This document shows, piece after piece, positions 1 through 8,901 of a DNA stretch of 64,000 bases. Numbering within the stretch: position 1 is the first letter of the stretch; every line of letters begins with the position of its first letter. A program made the translations under genes and the position numbers. Below the pieces are notes generated by a model. It saw only the letters and a list, made by a program, of their open reading frames with translations. It made no database searches and had not been told where the DNA came from. Source of the stretch: Burkholderiales bacterium (lineage in GTDB: Bacteria; Pseudomonadota; Gammaproteobacteria; Burkholderiales; SG8-41); contig JAHCAG010000007.1 in assembly GCA_019635015.1 (NCBI GenBank), forward strand, positions 62,001-126,000, given 5' to 3'.

Positions 1-289
1 TTCTCACCACGGCCAGCGCGAATCCGGACACGACAATCGCGATCAGCAGCGACAGCAGCGTCAGTCCGAGGTCATAGCCGAGGGGGATCGGCAGGCTGAA
101 GGCCAGCATGCCGATGAAATGCATCGACCAGATGCCGGCACCCATCACCGCGGCGCCGCCGGCCAGCCACAGCCAGGGACGCCAGCCGCTGCCGGAAACG
201 CGGCTCGCCAGGTCGAGCGCGGCATATGAAGTCATGATCGCCACCGCCAGCGACAGCAGGACCAGCTGGAAATCGTAGTTACCCGGCAT
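1..289 (-). CDS. MHYT-domain membrane protein, N-terminal part
   Basis: Only the first 96 residues are inside the window; the gene runs off the left edge. It starts at ATG 289. The segment is hydrophobic, with about three membrane helices, and carries MHFIGM at residues 56-61. This is the signature of the MHYT integral-membrane sensor domain, proposed to bind copper and sense a diatomic gas. MHYT domains usually sit ahead of GGDEF/EAL or histidine kinase output domains, but the output domain here is not visible. The family call is firm; the signalling output is unknown. Confidence 0.75.
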   Translation of the reverse strand, partial: MPGNYDFQLVLLSLAVAIMTSYAALDLASRVSGSGWRPWLWLAGGAAVMGAGIWSMHFIGMLAFSLPIPLGYDLGLTLLSLLIAIVVSGFALAVVR

Positions 290-349
290 TCAGTCACTCC
301 CACCAGTGACACGAACCAGATTGTAGCAGCGGCCGGGCGGCCGCGGCAC

Positions 350-625
350 TCAGGCCTTCTGCTCGCCGGCGGTCTTCTCCGCCTGCTCCCGCTGCATCCG
401 CTGCGATTCCGCGATGAACTCGGCGTATTTCCTTTTCATCTGCTGCGGCATCCAGAAATCCACCGCGGCAAAGCCGAAGAAGAACAGCATCATGATGGTG
501 CGCGTGCCCTGCTCCAGTTCGCCGCCGTAGAACAGCACCCAGAAGCCGAGCACCAGGTTCAGCAGCCCGGCAAAATAGAACACGTAAATGCGCTTCTTCA
601 GCTTTGCGTCGAGTTCGTCCATCAT
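350..625 (-). CDS. Small membrane protein downstream of nusB
   Basis: This 91-residue protein has two hydrophobic segments (about residues 11-28 and 38-55) and a charged, Lys/Glu/Gln-rich C-terminal tail. I recognise no family. The start is ATG 625 (MMDELDAKLKKR), preceded by GGAGAAGGG; the frame stays open further upstream, but that stretch lacks a ribosome site and would overlap nusB. It follows nusB by 13 bases on the same strand and is probably the last gene of the rib-nusB operon. Function unknown. Confidence 0.7.
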   Translation of the reverse strand: MMDELDAKLKKRIYVFYFAGLLNLVLGFWVLFYGGELEQGTRTIMMLFFFGFAAVDFWMPQQMKRKYAEFIAESQRMQREQAEKTAGEQKA

Positions 626-638
626 CCCTTCTCCAGTC

Positions 639-1073
639 TCAGCCGCGTGCGGCCTGCACTTCCGGCGCGCGCAGCTGCGCCGCCATCTTGTCGAGCACGC
701 CGTTGACATACTTGTGGCCATCGGTGCCGCCAAAAGACTTGGCCAGCTCGATCGCCTCGTTGATCACCACCCGGTACGGCACTTCCGGGCAGTGCATGAA
801 TTCGTAACCCGCGAGCAGCAGGATGCCGCGCTCCACCGGCGACAGGCTCTTGTAGGCGCGGTCGAGCAGCGGCGCAATGCGCTGTTCCATTTCGGCCGCG
901 CCGGCAACCGCACCGTCGAGCAGCTTCGTGAAGTACTCGGTATCACTCGCGCCGAAATCCTCGGCTTCGCCGAGCTGCGCGGCGATGGTCACGGGATCAG
1001 TACCCGCGAGCTGCCACTGGTAGAGTCCCTGCAGTGCAAACTCACGGGAACGGCGGCGATTCGATTTCATCAT
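639..1073 (-). CDS. nusB: Transcription antitermination factor NusB
   Basis: NusB binds the boxA RNA with NusE (ribosomal protein S10) in the antitermination complex for rRNA operons. The 144-residue product has the family's usual length, a basic N-terminus with RRRSREFALQGLYQW, and later ERGILLLAGYE and VINEAIELAKSFGG, which are typical of the all-helical NusB fold. I start at ATG 1073 (MMKSNRRRSRE); the frame extends to 1106 without a better start. It directly follows ribH, the usual proteobacterial order. Confidence 0.95.
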   Translation of the reverse strand: MMKSNRRRSREFALQGLYQWQLAGTDPVTIAAQLGEAEDFGASDTEYFTKLLDGAVAGAAEMEQRIAPLLDRAYKSLSPVERGILLLAGYEFMHCPEVPYRVVINEAIELAKSFGGTDGHKYVNGVLDKMAAQLRAPEVQAARG

Positions 1074-1107
1074 CTTCCGGTGTTGCGGCCACACCCGGTG
1101 CGGCACA

Positions 1108-1142
1108 AATTATTGTTTAAAAACAAATACTTATGTAATTCA
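1108..1142 (+). repeat. A+T-rich IHF-like element, copy 1
   Basis: An A+T-rich tract immediately after the ribH stop codon has the core AAACAAATACTTA at 1121-1133. That is one mismatch from the IHF consensus WATCAANNNNTTR. It belongs to the ten-member family described in the findings. IHF binding itself is an inference. Confidence 0.45.
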
Positions 1143-1628
1143 GGTATTTTCCGCGTCACGCTTCAGACGCTGCATCAGCCGCGCCATTTCCACCGCAACC
1201 AGCGCGCAGTCGGCACCCTTCTGCGCCATGCGCACCTCGGCCTGATCGTCATTCTCGGTGGTGAGAATGCCGTTGGCCACCGGCACGCCGGTCTCGAGCT
1301 GCACCTCGGTGATGCCGCGCGAGGATTCGTTGGACACGATTTCGAAGTGATAGGTTTCACCGCGAATCACCGCACCCAGCGCCACCAGCGCATCGTAGTG
1401 CCCGCTGATCGCCATCGCCTTCAGCGCCAGCGGAATTTCCAGCGCGCCCGGCACGCTGACGATGCGCATGTCCTTTTTGGCAACGCCCATTTTCACCAGC
1501 GCCGCGGTGCAGGCCGACAGCAGCCCGTCGCCGACGTCGACATTGAAACGCCCCATCACGATGCCGATGCGCAAGCCCTTGCCGTCATGCTCCGGTTCCA
1601 GTTCCTCGATGTCGTCAAAACGCGCCAT
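1140..1628 (-). CDS. ribH: 6,7-dimethyl-8-ribityllumazine synthase
   Basis: RibH condenses 5-amino-6-ribitylaminouracil with 3,4-dihydroxy-2-butanone 4-phosphate to give lumazine, the penultimate step of riboflavin synthesis; the enzyme forms pentamers or icosahedral capsids. The 162-residue protein has the GRFN loop (about residues 26-29), the PGALEIPLA substrate loop and [12 protein letters not shown] with the catalytic histidine. The start chosen is ATG 1628 (MARFDD); the octamer repeat just upstream supplies a GGGTGA that could act as ribosome site. It lies between ribB and nusB. Confidence 0.96.
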   Translation of the reverse strand: MARFDDIEELEPEHDGKGLRIGIVMGRFNVDVGDGLLSACTAALVKMGVAKKDMRIVSVPGALEIPLALKAMAISGHYDALVALGAVIRGETYHFEIVSNESSRGITEVQLETGVPVANGILTTENDDQAEVRMAQKGADCALVAVEMARLMQRLKRDAENT

Positions 1629-1634
1629 GTTTTT

Positions 1635-1670
1635 CACCCAATCACCCAATCACTTAATCACTTAATCACC
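1635..1670 (-). repeat. Tandem octamer repeat in the ribB-ribH spacer
   Basis: Four and a half 8-bp units fill the spacer between the ribB stop (1674) and the ribH start (1628). In plus-strand notation they are two of CACCCAAT, two of CACTTAAT and a partial CACC. In mRNA sense each unit carries GTGATT followed by AA or GG, so the units next to ribH offer GGGTGA-like ribosome sites. Slippage would change how many such sites exist. Confidence 0.8.
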
Positions 1671-1673
1671 GAC

Positions 1674-2795
1674 TCAAGCCTTGCCCGGCGGCTGCATGTA
1701 ACCCGTCACCTCGAGGTCAAAACCCGCCATGCTCGGCATGCGCAGCGGCTGCGCCAGCACGCGCATTTTCTTGACGCCGAGGTCGCGCAGGATCTGCGCG
1801 CCGATGCCGTAGTTGCGCAACACGATCTTCGCCGGGCTGCCACGCTCGTGCTGCGGTCGCGCACGTTCCAGCAACTCGGCCGCGGTCTCCTGCCGGTGCA
1901 GCAGGATGATCACGCCGCGGCCTTCGCGGGCAATCGCCGCCATCGCGTCATGCAGGTTCCAGGAATGGCGGGTCGCACCGGTGTCGAGCAGGTCGATCAG
2001 CGACACCGGTTCATGCACCCGCACCGGCACCTCGTCCTTCGCGCTGAAGCTGCCGCGCACCAGCGCCAGATGGGTCTGCTGGCCGGCGGTTTCGGTATAG
2101 GCCACCAGCCGGAATTTGCCGTGCGCAGTCTCGATGTCGCGCTCGGCCGCGCGTTTCACCAGCGATTCGGTGCTGCTGCGGTACTGGATCAGGTCGGTGA
2201 TCGTGCCGATCTTCAGCCCGTGTTCCGCGGCAAAGGGAATCAGGTCCGGCAGCCGCGCCATCTCGCCGTTGTCCTTGAGGATTTCGCAGATCACCGCCGC
2301 CGGCGTCAGTCCCGCCAGCCGCGCGAGGTCGCAACCCGCCTCGGTGTGCCCGGCGCGCACCAGCGTGCCACCGTTCTGCGCCATCAGCGGGAAAATATGT
2401 CCCGGCTGCACGATGTCGGCGGGACTGGCGTCCGCCCGGATCGCCGCCTGCACCGTCTTCGCGCGGTCGGCCGCCGAAATGCCGGTGGTGACACCCTCCG
2501 CCGCCTCGATCGACAGCGTGAAGTTGGTGCCCATCGGCGAGCGGTTGTTGCTGACCATCAGCGGCAGATTCAGCTGCCGGCAGCGCTCCTCGGTCAGCGT
2601 CAGGCAGATCAGACCGCGGCCGAAACGCGCCATGAAATTGATGGTCTCGGCCGTCGCGAATTCCGCCGCCAGCACCAGGTCGCCCTCGTTCTCGCGGTCC
2701 TCTTCATCGACGAGCACCACCATGCGTCCGGCGCGCATTTCGGCGATGATTTCTTCGGTGGGGCTGATCGCCACGTCGTCTTTTCCCGATTTCAA
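1674..2795 (-). CDS. ribB: 3,4-dihydroxy-2-butanone 4-phosphate synthase with degenerate GTP cyclohydrolase II domain (RibBX type)
   Basis: The N-terminal domain (about residues 1-205) makes DHBP from ribulose 5-phosphate and keeps the acidic DEEDRENEGDLV loop and the HTEAGCDLARLAG region. The C-terminal domain aligns with GTP cyclohydrolase II but lacks its zinc cysteines: where RibA has SECLTGD and RCDCG, this has VRVHEPVSLIDLLDTG and RHSWNLHD, and HRQEGRNIGL is reduced to HRQETAAEL. It therefore resembles the proteobacterial RibBX variant, and a separate ribA is expected elsewhere in the genome. The start is uncertain: TTG 2795 overlaps the ribE stop as TTGA, and GTG 2774 has a GGGAAAAG upstream. 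Confidence 0.92.
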   Translation of the reverse strand: MKSGKDDVAISPTEEIIAEMRAGRMVVLVDEEDRENEGDLVLAAEFATAETINFMARFGRGLICLTLTEERCRQLNLPLMVSNNRSPMGTNFTLSIEAAEGVTTGISAADRAKTVQAAIRADASPADIVQPGHIFPLMAQNGGTLVRAGHTEAGCDLARLAGLTPAAVICEILKDNGEMARLPDLIPFAAEHGLKIGTITDLIQYRSSTESLVKRAAERDIETAHGKFRLVAYTETAGQQTHLALVRGSFSAKDEVPVRVHEPVSLIDLLDTGATRHSWNLHDAMAAIAREGRGVIILLHRQETAAELLERARPQHERGSPAKIVLRNYGIGAQILRDLGVKKMRVLAQPLRMPSMAGFDLEVTGYMQPPGKA

Positions 2796-3400
2796 GTTCC
2801 AGTTTCCTTGCCTGCGGCTGTTTCATTGAGCCGCTCCACATACCGCGCCAGCATGTCCACTTCCAGATTGATCCGCGCCCCCGGCTTCAGGTTCTGCAGC
2901 GTGGTCGCGCCGAGGGTATGCGGGATCAGGTTGACTTCGAAGCTGTCGCCATCGACCGCATTCACCGTCAGGCTGACGCCGTCCACCGCCACCGAACCCT
3001 TGCGCGCGATGTAGCGCGCAATCTCCCGCGGCGCTTCAACGACGAGGCGGCGATTATCCCCCACCGCGTCGAAGCGCGATACTGTCCCCGTGCCATCGAC
3101 ATGCCCGGTCACCAGGTGCCCCCCGAGGCGGTCGGCGAGCCGCAGGGCCTTTTCGAGGTTGACCGGCGCGCCGGCGGTGAAGCCCGCAACCACCGACAAT
3201 GTCGCCTGCGACACCTCGGCCTCGAAATGGCTGCGGTCGAAGGCCACCACGGTCAGGCAGACGCCGCTGACCGCGATGCTGTCGCCGAGTGCAACGTCAC
3301 CCATGTCCAGCCCGCCGGTCTCGATGTGCAGGCGCAGACCGCCCGGCGCCGGATCGGTTTTCGCGATGCGGCCGACGGCCGCGACGATGCCGGTGAACAT
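2792..3400 (-). CDS. ribE: Riboflavin synthase, alpha subunit
   Basis: Riboflavin synthase dismutates two lumazine molecules to riboflavin and aminoribitylaminouracil. The 202-residue protein shows the internal duplication of the family: an N-terminal barrel starting MFTGIVAAVGRI with GDSIAVSGVCLTV, and a second barrel with GSVAVDGVSLTVN. GHLVTGHVDG lies between them. The start ATG shares one base with the ribD stop (TAATG), and the stop overlaps the ribB start, so translation is probably coupled across ribD-ribE-ribB. Confidence 0.96.
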   Translation of the reverse strand: MFTGIVAAVGRIAKTDPAPGGLRLHIETGGLDMGDVALGDSIAVSGVCLTVVAFDRSHFEAEVSQATLSVVAGFTAGAPVNLEKALRLADRLGGHLVTGHVDGTGTVSRFDAVGDNRRLVVEAPREIARYIARKGSVAVDGVSLTVNAVDGDSFEVNLIPHTLGATTLQNLKPGARINLEVDMLARYVERLNETAAGKETGT

Positions 3401-4482
3401 TATTCCGGCCGCGCCAGTATCCGCAGGTCTTCGCCGATGCGTGCCACGTCGGTAATCCTCAGCTTGCGCCGTCCGGCGAGGCTGTCCAGCGGCGGCAGGT
3501 GGAACATGCCCTGCGCGGTGTCGCCGAGGATGCAGGGCGCCATGTAGACCAGCAGTTCATCGACCAGCCCTTCATCGAGCAGCGAGCCGTTCAGCTTGTG
3601 CCCGGCCTCGACATGCACCTCGTTGCAGCCGCGCCGCGCCAGCTCCTGCAGCAGCGCCGGCAGTTCGACCTTGCCCTCGTGGTTGGGCAGCACCACGACT
3701 TCCGCGCCCTTGGCGCGCAGCGCCACCGAGCGCGGCACATCGGCGCCGGCCGCGGCGATGATCGTGCCGGGGCCGAGCACTTTCGCCGTCAGCGGCGTCT
3801 GCATCCGGCTGTCGACGACCACGCGCAGCGGCTGGCGCGTGGTCTGCACCTCGCGCACATTGAGCTGCGGGTCGTCATCCTTGACCGTGCCCACCCCCGT
3901 CAGCACCGCGCAGGCGCGCGCGCGCCAGGCATGGCCGTCGCGGCGCGCATCACTGCCGGTAATCCACTGGCTCTGGCCATCGGCCAGTGCAGTGCGGCCA
4001 TCAAGACTCGTGGCAACCTTCATCCGCACCCAGGGTGTGCCGCGGGTCATGCGCGACACGAAACCGATGTTGAGTTCGCGCGCTTCATTTTCCATCAGGC
4101 CGACATCGACCGCGATGCCGGCTGCGCGTAGTTGTTCGAAACCATTCCCCGCGGTCTGCGGATTCGGGTCCTGCATTGCCGCCACCACCCGCGCCGGCTT
4201 CGCCTTCAGCAGCGCATCGACGCAGGGCGGCGTGCGGCCGTGATGGGCACAGGGCTCCAGCGTCACGTAGACCGTCGCACCGGCGGCCAGCTTGCGCGCG
4301 TGCTCCAGCGCGATCGTTTCGGCATGCGCCGCGCCGGCCTTTTCATGCCAGCCCTCGCCGACCACCTGGCCGTCCCTGACGATCACGCAGCCGACGCGCG
4401 GATTCGGCGTGGTCGTGTACAGCCCGCGCGCCGCGAGTTCCAGCGCATAAGCCATGTGGCGGTGATCGTCGGGAGTGAACAT
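3400..4482 (-). CDS. ribD: Bifunctional diaminohydroxyphosphoribosylaminopyrimidine deaminase / uracil reductase
   Basis: RibD performs the second and third steps from GTP to riboflavin. The N-terminal deaminase domain carries the zinc set H53-A-E55 and PCAHHGRTPPC (C78, C87). The C-terminal NADPH-dependent reductase domain has MKVATSLDGRTA and EAGHKLNGSLL. I start at ATG 4482 (MFTPDDHRHMAYA), which matches the usual family N-terminus; a TTG at 4515 would add 11 unlikely residues. nrdR lies immediately upstream. Confidence 0.95.
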   Translation of the reverse strand: MFTPDDHRHMAYALELAARGLYTTTPNPRVGCVIVRDGQVVGEGWHEKAGAAHAETIALEHARKLAAGATVYVTLEPCAHHGRTPPCVDALLKAKPARVVAAMQDPNPQTAGNGFEQLRAAGIAVDVGLMENEARELNIGFVSRMTRGTPWVRMKVATSLDGRTALADGQSQWITGSDARRDGHAWRARACAVLTGVGTVKDDDPQLNVREVQTTRQPLRVVVDSRMQTPLTAKVLGPGTIIAAAGADVPRSVALRAKGAEVVVLPNHEGKVELPALLQELARRGCNEVHVEAGHKLNGSLLDEGLVDELLVYMAPCILGDTAQGMFHLPPLDSLAGRRKLRITDVARIGEDLRILARPE

Positions 4483-4517
4483 GTCGGATTCAGCCTGCGC
4501 CGTGACGGCGGTCAAGA

Positions 4518-4979
4518 CTACTTGCGGCCCGGCTTGCGCACTTCCTTGATGGCGTCGGTGAAATCATCGACACCCTGGAAGCTGCGGTAGACGGAAGCGA
4601 AGCGGATGTAGGCCACTTCGTCGAGTTTTTTCAGTTCGCGCATCACCATCTCGCCGACGCGCCGCGCCGGAACCTCGCGCTCGCCCAGCGACAGCAGTTC
4701 GTTGGTCAGGGTGCCGATCGCCTCGTCAACCAGCGGCGTCGGCACCGGCCGCTTGTGCAGCGCGCGCATGAAACTGGTGCGCAACTTGGCGAGGTCGAAT
4801 TCGGCGCGGCTGCCGTCCTGCTTGACCACCTGCGGCATGCGCAGCTCGACGGTTTCGTAGGTCGTGAAGCGCTTGCTGCAGGCCACGCACTTGCGGCGGC
4901 GGCGGATGGTGTCCCCGTCATCACTCTCGCGGGAGTCGATGACCTGGGTTTCGTCCGATTTGCAGAAGGGACACTTCAT
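4518..4979 (-). CDS. nrdR: Transcriptional repressor NrdR
   Basis: NrdR is the ATP/dATP-responsive repressor of ribonucleotide reductase genes. The 153-residue length and the full N-terminal zinc ribbon (CPFC at residues 3-6, then CVAC with RRRRKC before it) are canonical. The ATP-cone follows, with [19 protein letters not shown]. It sits between glyA and ribD, the conserved proteobacterial position. Confidence 0.97.
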   Translation of the reverse strand: MKCPFCKSDETQVIDSRESDDGDTIRRRRKCVACSKRFTTYETVELRMPQVVKQDGSRAEFDLAKLRTSFMRALHKRPVPTPLVDEAIGTLTNELLSLGEREVPARRVGEMVMRELKKLDEVAYIRFASVYRSFQGVDDFTDAIKEVRKPGRK

Positions 4980-5000
4980 CGTCCGGGTCCGGCAGCCGGG

Positions 5001-6251
5001 TCAGCGGCGGTAAACCGGGAAACGGTCGCACAGCGCCTTGACCTCGCCGCGGACGCGATTGATCACCGCCTCATCCTGCGGCGCGTCGAGCACGTCGGCG
5101 ATCAGGCCGGCGAGTTTTTCAGCCTCCGGCGCGCCGAAACCGCGGGTGGTCATCGCCGGCGAGCCGATACGCACGCCGCTGGTCACCATCGGCGGGCGGG
5201 TGTCGTTGGGCACCGCGTTCTTGTTGACCGTCATGTGCGCGCGGCCCAGCGCCTGTTCGGCCTCGATGCCGGTCACCGGCTTGTCGCGCAGGTCGAGCAG
5301 GAACAGATGGCAGTCGGTGCGGCCGGAGACGATGCGGTAGCTGCGGCCCTGCAGCACCTTCGCCATCAGGCGCGCGTTGTCGAGCACCTGCTGCTGGTAG
5401 GCGCGGAACTCCGGGCTCATCGCCTCCTTCAGCGCCACCGCCTTGGCGGCGATGACATGCATCAGCGGTCCGCCCTGCGAACCGGGGAAGACCGCGGAAT
5501 TGAGGATTTTCTCGTGTTCCGCCGCAGCGAGGATCAGGCCGCCGCGCGGGCCGCGCAGCGTCTTGTGCGTCGTGGTCGTCACGAAATCGGCGATGCCCAC
5601 CGGGCTAGGATAGAGGCCGGCGGCAACGAGGCCGGCGTAATGCGCCATGTCGGCCATCAGCAGCGCACCAGTGCTGTCGGCGATTTCGCGGAATTTTTTC
5701 CAGTCGATCGCCAGCGCGTAGGCGGAGGCGCCGGCGACGATCAGCTTCGGCTTGTGGGTTTTCGCCAGTTCGGCGACCTCATCGTAGTTGATGGCCTGGG
5801 TCTGTGGATCAAGGCCGTAACTCACCGCGTTGTAGTACTTGCCGCTGATGTTGACCTTGGCGCCGTGGGTCAGATGGCCGCCGTCGGAGAGCCGCATGCC
5901 GAGGATGGTGTCACCCGGCTTCAGCACGGCGAGAAACACCGCGGCATTGGCCTGGGCACCCGAATGCGGCTGCACATTGGCGTAACCCGCCTTGAACAGC
6001 GCCTTGGCGCGCTCGATCGCCAGCGTTTCCGCGATGTCCACGTATTCACAGCCGCCGTAGTAGCGCTTGCCGGGATAACCTTCGGCGTACTTGTTGGTCA
6101 GCACCGAGCCCTGGGCCTGCAGCACTGCCGGGCTTGCATAGTTCTCCGAGGCAATCAGCTCGATATGGTCTTCCTGGCGCTGCGCTTCCTGGCTGACGGC
6201 CCGGAACAGCTCGGGATCGGTGGTTTCAAGGCTGAGATTGGACAGGGACAT
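5001..6251 (-). CDS. glyA: Serine hydroxymethyltransferase
   Basis: GlyA is a cytosolic PLP enzyme that converts serine and tetrahydrofolate into glycine and 5,10-methylene-THF. At 416 residues it has the usual length. The PLP lysine is K230 in [24 protein letters not shown] (29-38) and MADMAHYAG around D201 are also intact. The start is ATG 6251 ([12 protein letters not shown]). The frame happens to stay open far upstream through the opposite strand of the TRAP genes; that stretch is low-complexity (Gln, His, Arg, Glu) and not real. Confidence 0.97.
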   Translation of the reverse strand: MSLSNLSLETTDPELFRAVSQEAQRQEDHIELIASENYASPAVLQAQGSVLTNKYAEGYPGKRYYGGCEYVDIAETLAIERAKALFKAGYANVQPHSGAQANAAVFLAVLKPGDTILGMRLSDGGHLTHGAKVNISGKYYNAVSYGLDPQTQAINYDEVAELAKTHKPKLIVAGASAYALAIDWKKFREIADSTGALLMADMAHYAGLVAAGLYPSPVGIADFVTTTTHKTLRGPRGGLILAAAEHEKILNSAVFPGSQGGPLMHVIAAKAVALKEAMSPEFRAYQQQVLDNARLMAKVLQGRSYRIVSGRTDCHLFLLDLRDKPVTGIEAEQALGRAHMTVNKNAVPNDTRPPMVTSGVRIGSPAMTTRGFGAPEAEKLAGLIADVLDAPQDEAVINRVRGEVKALCDRFPVYRR

Positions 6252-6377
6252 GTAAAAGGCTCGAGGGTTGCCGGATGAACAGGCCCGGATTTTATCATGC
6301 GGAACCGCCATTTCCCCCTGCTGGCGCCGTCCCGCAACCCTTATGATGTCGGCTTGCGCAAGGGGAACATCCGCATC

Positions 6378-6902
6378 ATGAAACCGCTGCTGGCGCTGTC
6401 GCGCGCCATAGACGCACTGAACGAAACCGTCGGCCGCGGCGCCTGCTGGCTGGTCCTGCTGTGCATCCTCATCAGCGCCGGCAACGCGGTCGCCCGCTAC
6501 GGCTTCAGCTACAGTTCCAACGGCCTGCTCGAAATCCAGTGGTACCTCTACACGCTGGTGTTCCTCGGCGCCGCCGGCTACACGCTCAAACACAACGCCC
6601 ATGTACGCATCGACCTCGTCGCCGCGCGCCTGTCGCCGCGGGCACAGGCCTGGATCGACATCTTCGGCCATGTCTTCATGCTGCTGCCGGTCAGCGCGAT
6701 CATGCTCTGGTTCGGCTGGGCAGCCTTCCTCGAGTCGTATCGCATCGGCGAAGTCTCCACCGACGCCGGCGGCCTGCTGCGCTGGCCGATCAAGTTCGTG
6801 GTGCCCGCGGCCTTCGCGCTGCTGATCCTGCAGGGGTTGTCGGAGACGATCAAGAAATTCGCGCTGCTCGGCAGCAAAGACACGACTGCGACGGAACGCT
6901 AG
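6378..6902 (+). CDS. TRAP transporter small permease (DctQ family)
   Basis: This is the small membrane subunit of a sodium-driven TRAP uptake system. It has 174 residues with four predicted helices; [29 protein letters not shown] is split across the second and third, the conserved region of DctQ proteins. AGGGGAAC lies about 10 bases before ATG 6378. The large permease follows directly, but no periplasmic receptor is adjacent. The nearest one is the TakP-like protein at 22776-23876. Confidence 0.9.
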   Translation: MKPLLALSRAIDALNETVGRGACWLVLLCILISAGNAVARYGFSYSSNGLLEIQWYLYTLVFLGAAGYTLKHNAHVRIDLVAARLSPRAQAWIDIFGHVFMLLPVSAIMLWFGWAAFLESYRIGEVSTDAGGLLRWPIKFVVPAAFALLILQGLSETIKKFALLGSKDTTATER

Positions 6903-8363
6903 ATGGCCTTTGAACTGATGGCGCCACTGATGTTCCTCGGTCTGGCCGCGCTGCTGCTGCTCGGCTACCCGGTCGCCTTCGCGCTCGCCGCCAACGGCCT
7001 GCTCTTTGCCTTCATCGGTTTCGAACTCGGCATGCTGCAGCCGGAGCTGCTGCAGGCGCTGCCGCAGCGGCTCTACGGCATCATGGCCAATCCGCTGCTG
7101 CTGGCGATTCCCTTTTTCACCTTCATGGGTCTCGTGCTCGAACGCAGCGGCATGGCGGAAGACCTGCTCGACACCGTCGGCCAGATCTTCGGCCCGCTGC
7201 GCGGCGGCGTCGCCTACGCGGTGATTCTGGTCGGCGCGCTGCTCGCGGCAACCACAGGGGTCATCGCCGCCTCGGTGATCGCGATGGGACTGATCTCGCT
7301 GCCGGTGATGCTGCGTTACCGTTATTCGCCGCGGCTCGCCAGCGGCGTGATCTGCGCTTCCGGCACGCTGGCGCAGATCATCCCGCCCTCGATCGTGCTG
7401 ATCGTGCTCGCCGACGTGCTCGGTGCCTCCGTCGGCGACATGTACGCCGGCGCCGTGCTGCCCGGCCTGCTGCTGGTGATCCTGCTCCTCGGCTACGTCT
7501 TCATCACCACGATGATCAATCCCGCCGCCGCTCCCGCGCTGCCGCCGGAGGCACGGCGCCTGCGCGGTGCTGCGCTGTGGCGCCACGCACTGCTGGTCAT
7601 GGTGCCGCCGCTGGTGCTGATCTTCCTCGTGCTGGGCTCGATCTTCGCCGGCATCGCCACCCCCTCCGAGGGCGGCGCGCTCGGCGCGGTCGGCGCACTG
7701 CTGCTGGCCGCGGCCCGGCGCCGGCTCAAACTGAAAATGCTGCGCGAGGCGCTCGACTCGACCACCCGGCTCTCCAGCTTCGTGATGTTCATCCTGATCG
7801 GCTCGACGGTCTTCGCGCTGACCTTCCGCGCCGTCGATGGCGACCTCTGGGTCGAACGCCTGTTCACCCTGGTGCCCGGTGGCGAAGTCGGTTTCCTCAT
7901 CGTCGTGCACCTGATGATTTTCGTGCTCGGCTTCTTCCTCGACTTTTTCGAGATCGCCTTCATCCTGCTGCCGCTGCTCGCCCCGGTGGCCGCCAAGCTC
8001 GGCATAGACCCGGTGTGGTTCGCGGTGATGATCGGCATCAACCTGCAGACCTCCTTCCTGACGCCGCCCTTCGGCTTCGCGCTGTTCTACCTGAGGAGCG
8101 TCGCGCCGAAGCAGGTCAGCACCACCGACATCTACCGCGGCGTCCTGCCCTTCATCATCGTGCAACTCATCGCGCTGCTGCTGGTGATCAGTTATCCGCA
8201 GCTGGTCAGCGCCTTTACCGACAAGCCGTCAACAAAGGACATCGGCAACATCGAAATCAACATCCCCTCCGATGGCGCAGCGGACAAACCCGGCGTCGGA
8301 GGCATGACCCGCGAAGAACAGTCGGCGGCGGAGATCGAACGCATGCTGCGCGAGGGAAAATAA
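6903..8363 (+). CDS. TRAP transporter large permease (DctM family)
   Basis: This 486-residue protein has about a dozen transmembrane helices and starts at the base after the dctQ stop. Family features include the [14 protein letters not shown] stretch, [10 protein letters not shown] and the late [18 protein letters not shown] region. It would carry the transport pathway for an organic acid. An uncommon hydrophilic C-terminal tail of about 50 residues ends in [16 protein letters not shown]. The stop codon is the first base of IHF-like element copy 2. Confidence 0.92.
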   Translation: MAFELMAPLMFLGLAALLLLGYPVAFALAANGLLFAFIGFELGMLQPELLQALPQRLYGIMANPLLLAIPFFTFMGLVLERSGMAEDLLDTVGQIFGPLRGGVAYAVILVGALLAATTGVIAASVIAMGLISLPVMLRYRYSPRLASGVICASGTLAQIIPPSIVLIVLADVLGASVGDMYAGAVLPGLLLVILLLGYVFITTMINPAAAPALPPEARRLRGAALWRHALLVMVPPLVLIFLVLGSIFAGIATPSEGGALGAVGALLLAAARRRLKLKMLREALDSTTRLSSFVMFILIGSTVFALTFRAVDGDLWVERLFTLVPGGEVGFLIVVHLMIFVLGFFLDFFEIAFILLPLLAPVAAKLGIDPVWFAVMIGINLQTSFLTPPFGFALFYLRSVAPKQVSTTDIYRGVLPFIIVQLIALLLVISYPQLVSAFTDKPSTKDIGNIEINIPSDGAADKPGVGGMTREEQSAAEIERMLREGK

Positions 8364-8390
8364 AAATATCAATAAAATCAAACACTTACT
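8361..8390 (+). repeat. A+T-rich IHF-like element, copy 2
   Basis: The element begins at the dctM stop codon. The core AATCAAACACTTA at 8376-8388 matches WATCAANNNNTTR exactly and is preceded by an A/T tract (AAAAATATCAATAA). It lies about 100 bases upstream of hicB. Confidence 0.5.
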
Positions 8391-8488
8391 ACAAATCCTC
8401 TGGAATACGCCATTTATCACCCCCAAGGCCCGCCATCGGCACCACCCATTGCAAGCCCTGTAAAATCGCAGAGCAAGGAGATTCCGGC

Positions 8489-8701
8489 ATGAACCAGACT
8501 TTTACCGCCGTCGTAAAACAGGATGGCCCGTGGTGGATCGGATGGATCCAGGAAGTTCCGGGCGTCAACTGTCAGGAAGCCACGCGCGAGGCACTGCTTG
8601 AAACCCTGCGCGTGACGCTCGCGGAGGCATTGGCCATGAATCGAGCCGATGCGCGCGATGCCGCCGGCAAAGGATACGAAGAACTTCATATCGCGGTATG
8701 A
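8489..8701 (+). CDS. hicB: HicB-family antitoxin
   Basis: This 70-residue protein has the partial RNase-H-like HicB fold: a first strand with FTAVVKQDGPWWIGWIQEVPG, then the ATREALLETLRVTLAEAL helix. It would neutralise the partner toxin; a DNA-binding tail, present in longer HicB proteins, is absent. AAGGAG lies at 8475-8480. The ATGA overlap with hicA (8698-8701) means the two are translationally coupled, with the antitoxin first. Confidence 0.85.
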   Translation: MNQTFTAVVKQDGPWWIGWIQEVPGVNCQEATREALLETLRVTLAEALAMNRADARDAAGKGYEELHIAV

Positions 8702-8883
8702 AGCGTCGCGATTTGCTGCGACACCTCACCGCACACGGCTGCAGCCTGCTCCGCGAAGGCGGCAACCACTCCTGGTGGCATAACACCAGCCTGAACCGCC
8801 GCAGCACGATTCCCCGCCACAACGAAATCAACGACCACCTCGCCCGAAAAATCTGCAAGGACCCCGGCGTACCGCAGCCCTGA
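8698..8883 (+). CDS. hicA: HicA-family mRNA interferase toxin
   Basis: HicA toxins are small double-stranded RNA-binding-fold proteins that cut mRNA. This 61-residue protein has the family layout: MKRRDLLRHLTAHGCSLLREGGNHSWW, with the likely catalytic H24 in the GGNH motif, then RRSTIPRHNEIN, matching the usual TIPRHxEI strand. It overlaps hicB by four bases. The pair forms a complete type II toxin-antitoxin module. Confidence 0.87.
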   Translation: MKRRDLLRHLTAHGCSLLREGGNHSWWHNTSLNRRSTIPRHNEINDHLARKICKDPGVPQP

Positions 8884-8901
8884 TCCATCGGCATTTCACC
8901 C

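Noticed and set aside
588..3014. Long plus-strand open frame opposite the rib genes
   Set aside because: It is rich in His, Arg, Gln and Ala, has no family motif, and lies antisense to well-conserved ribH, ribB and ribE; typical of high-G+C shadow frames.
3400..4979. FMN riboswitch in the rib operon
   Set aside because: The rib genes overlap or abut from nrdR to nusB, leaving no leader long enough, and no RFN-element text was seen upstream of ribD or ribB.
6252..8165. Upstream extension of the glyA frame as a giant fusion protein
   Set aside because: The extra part is antisense to the TRAP permease genes, low-complexity, and GlyA has a normal start at 6251.
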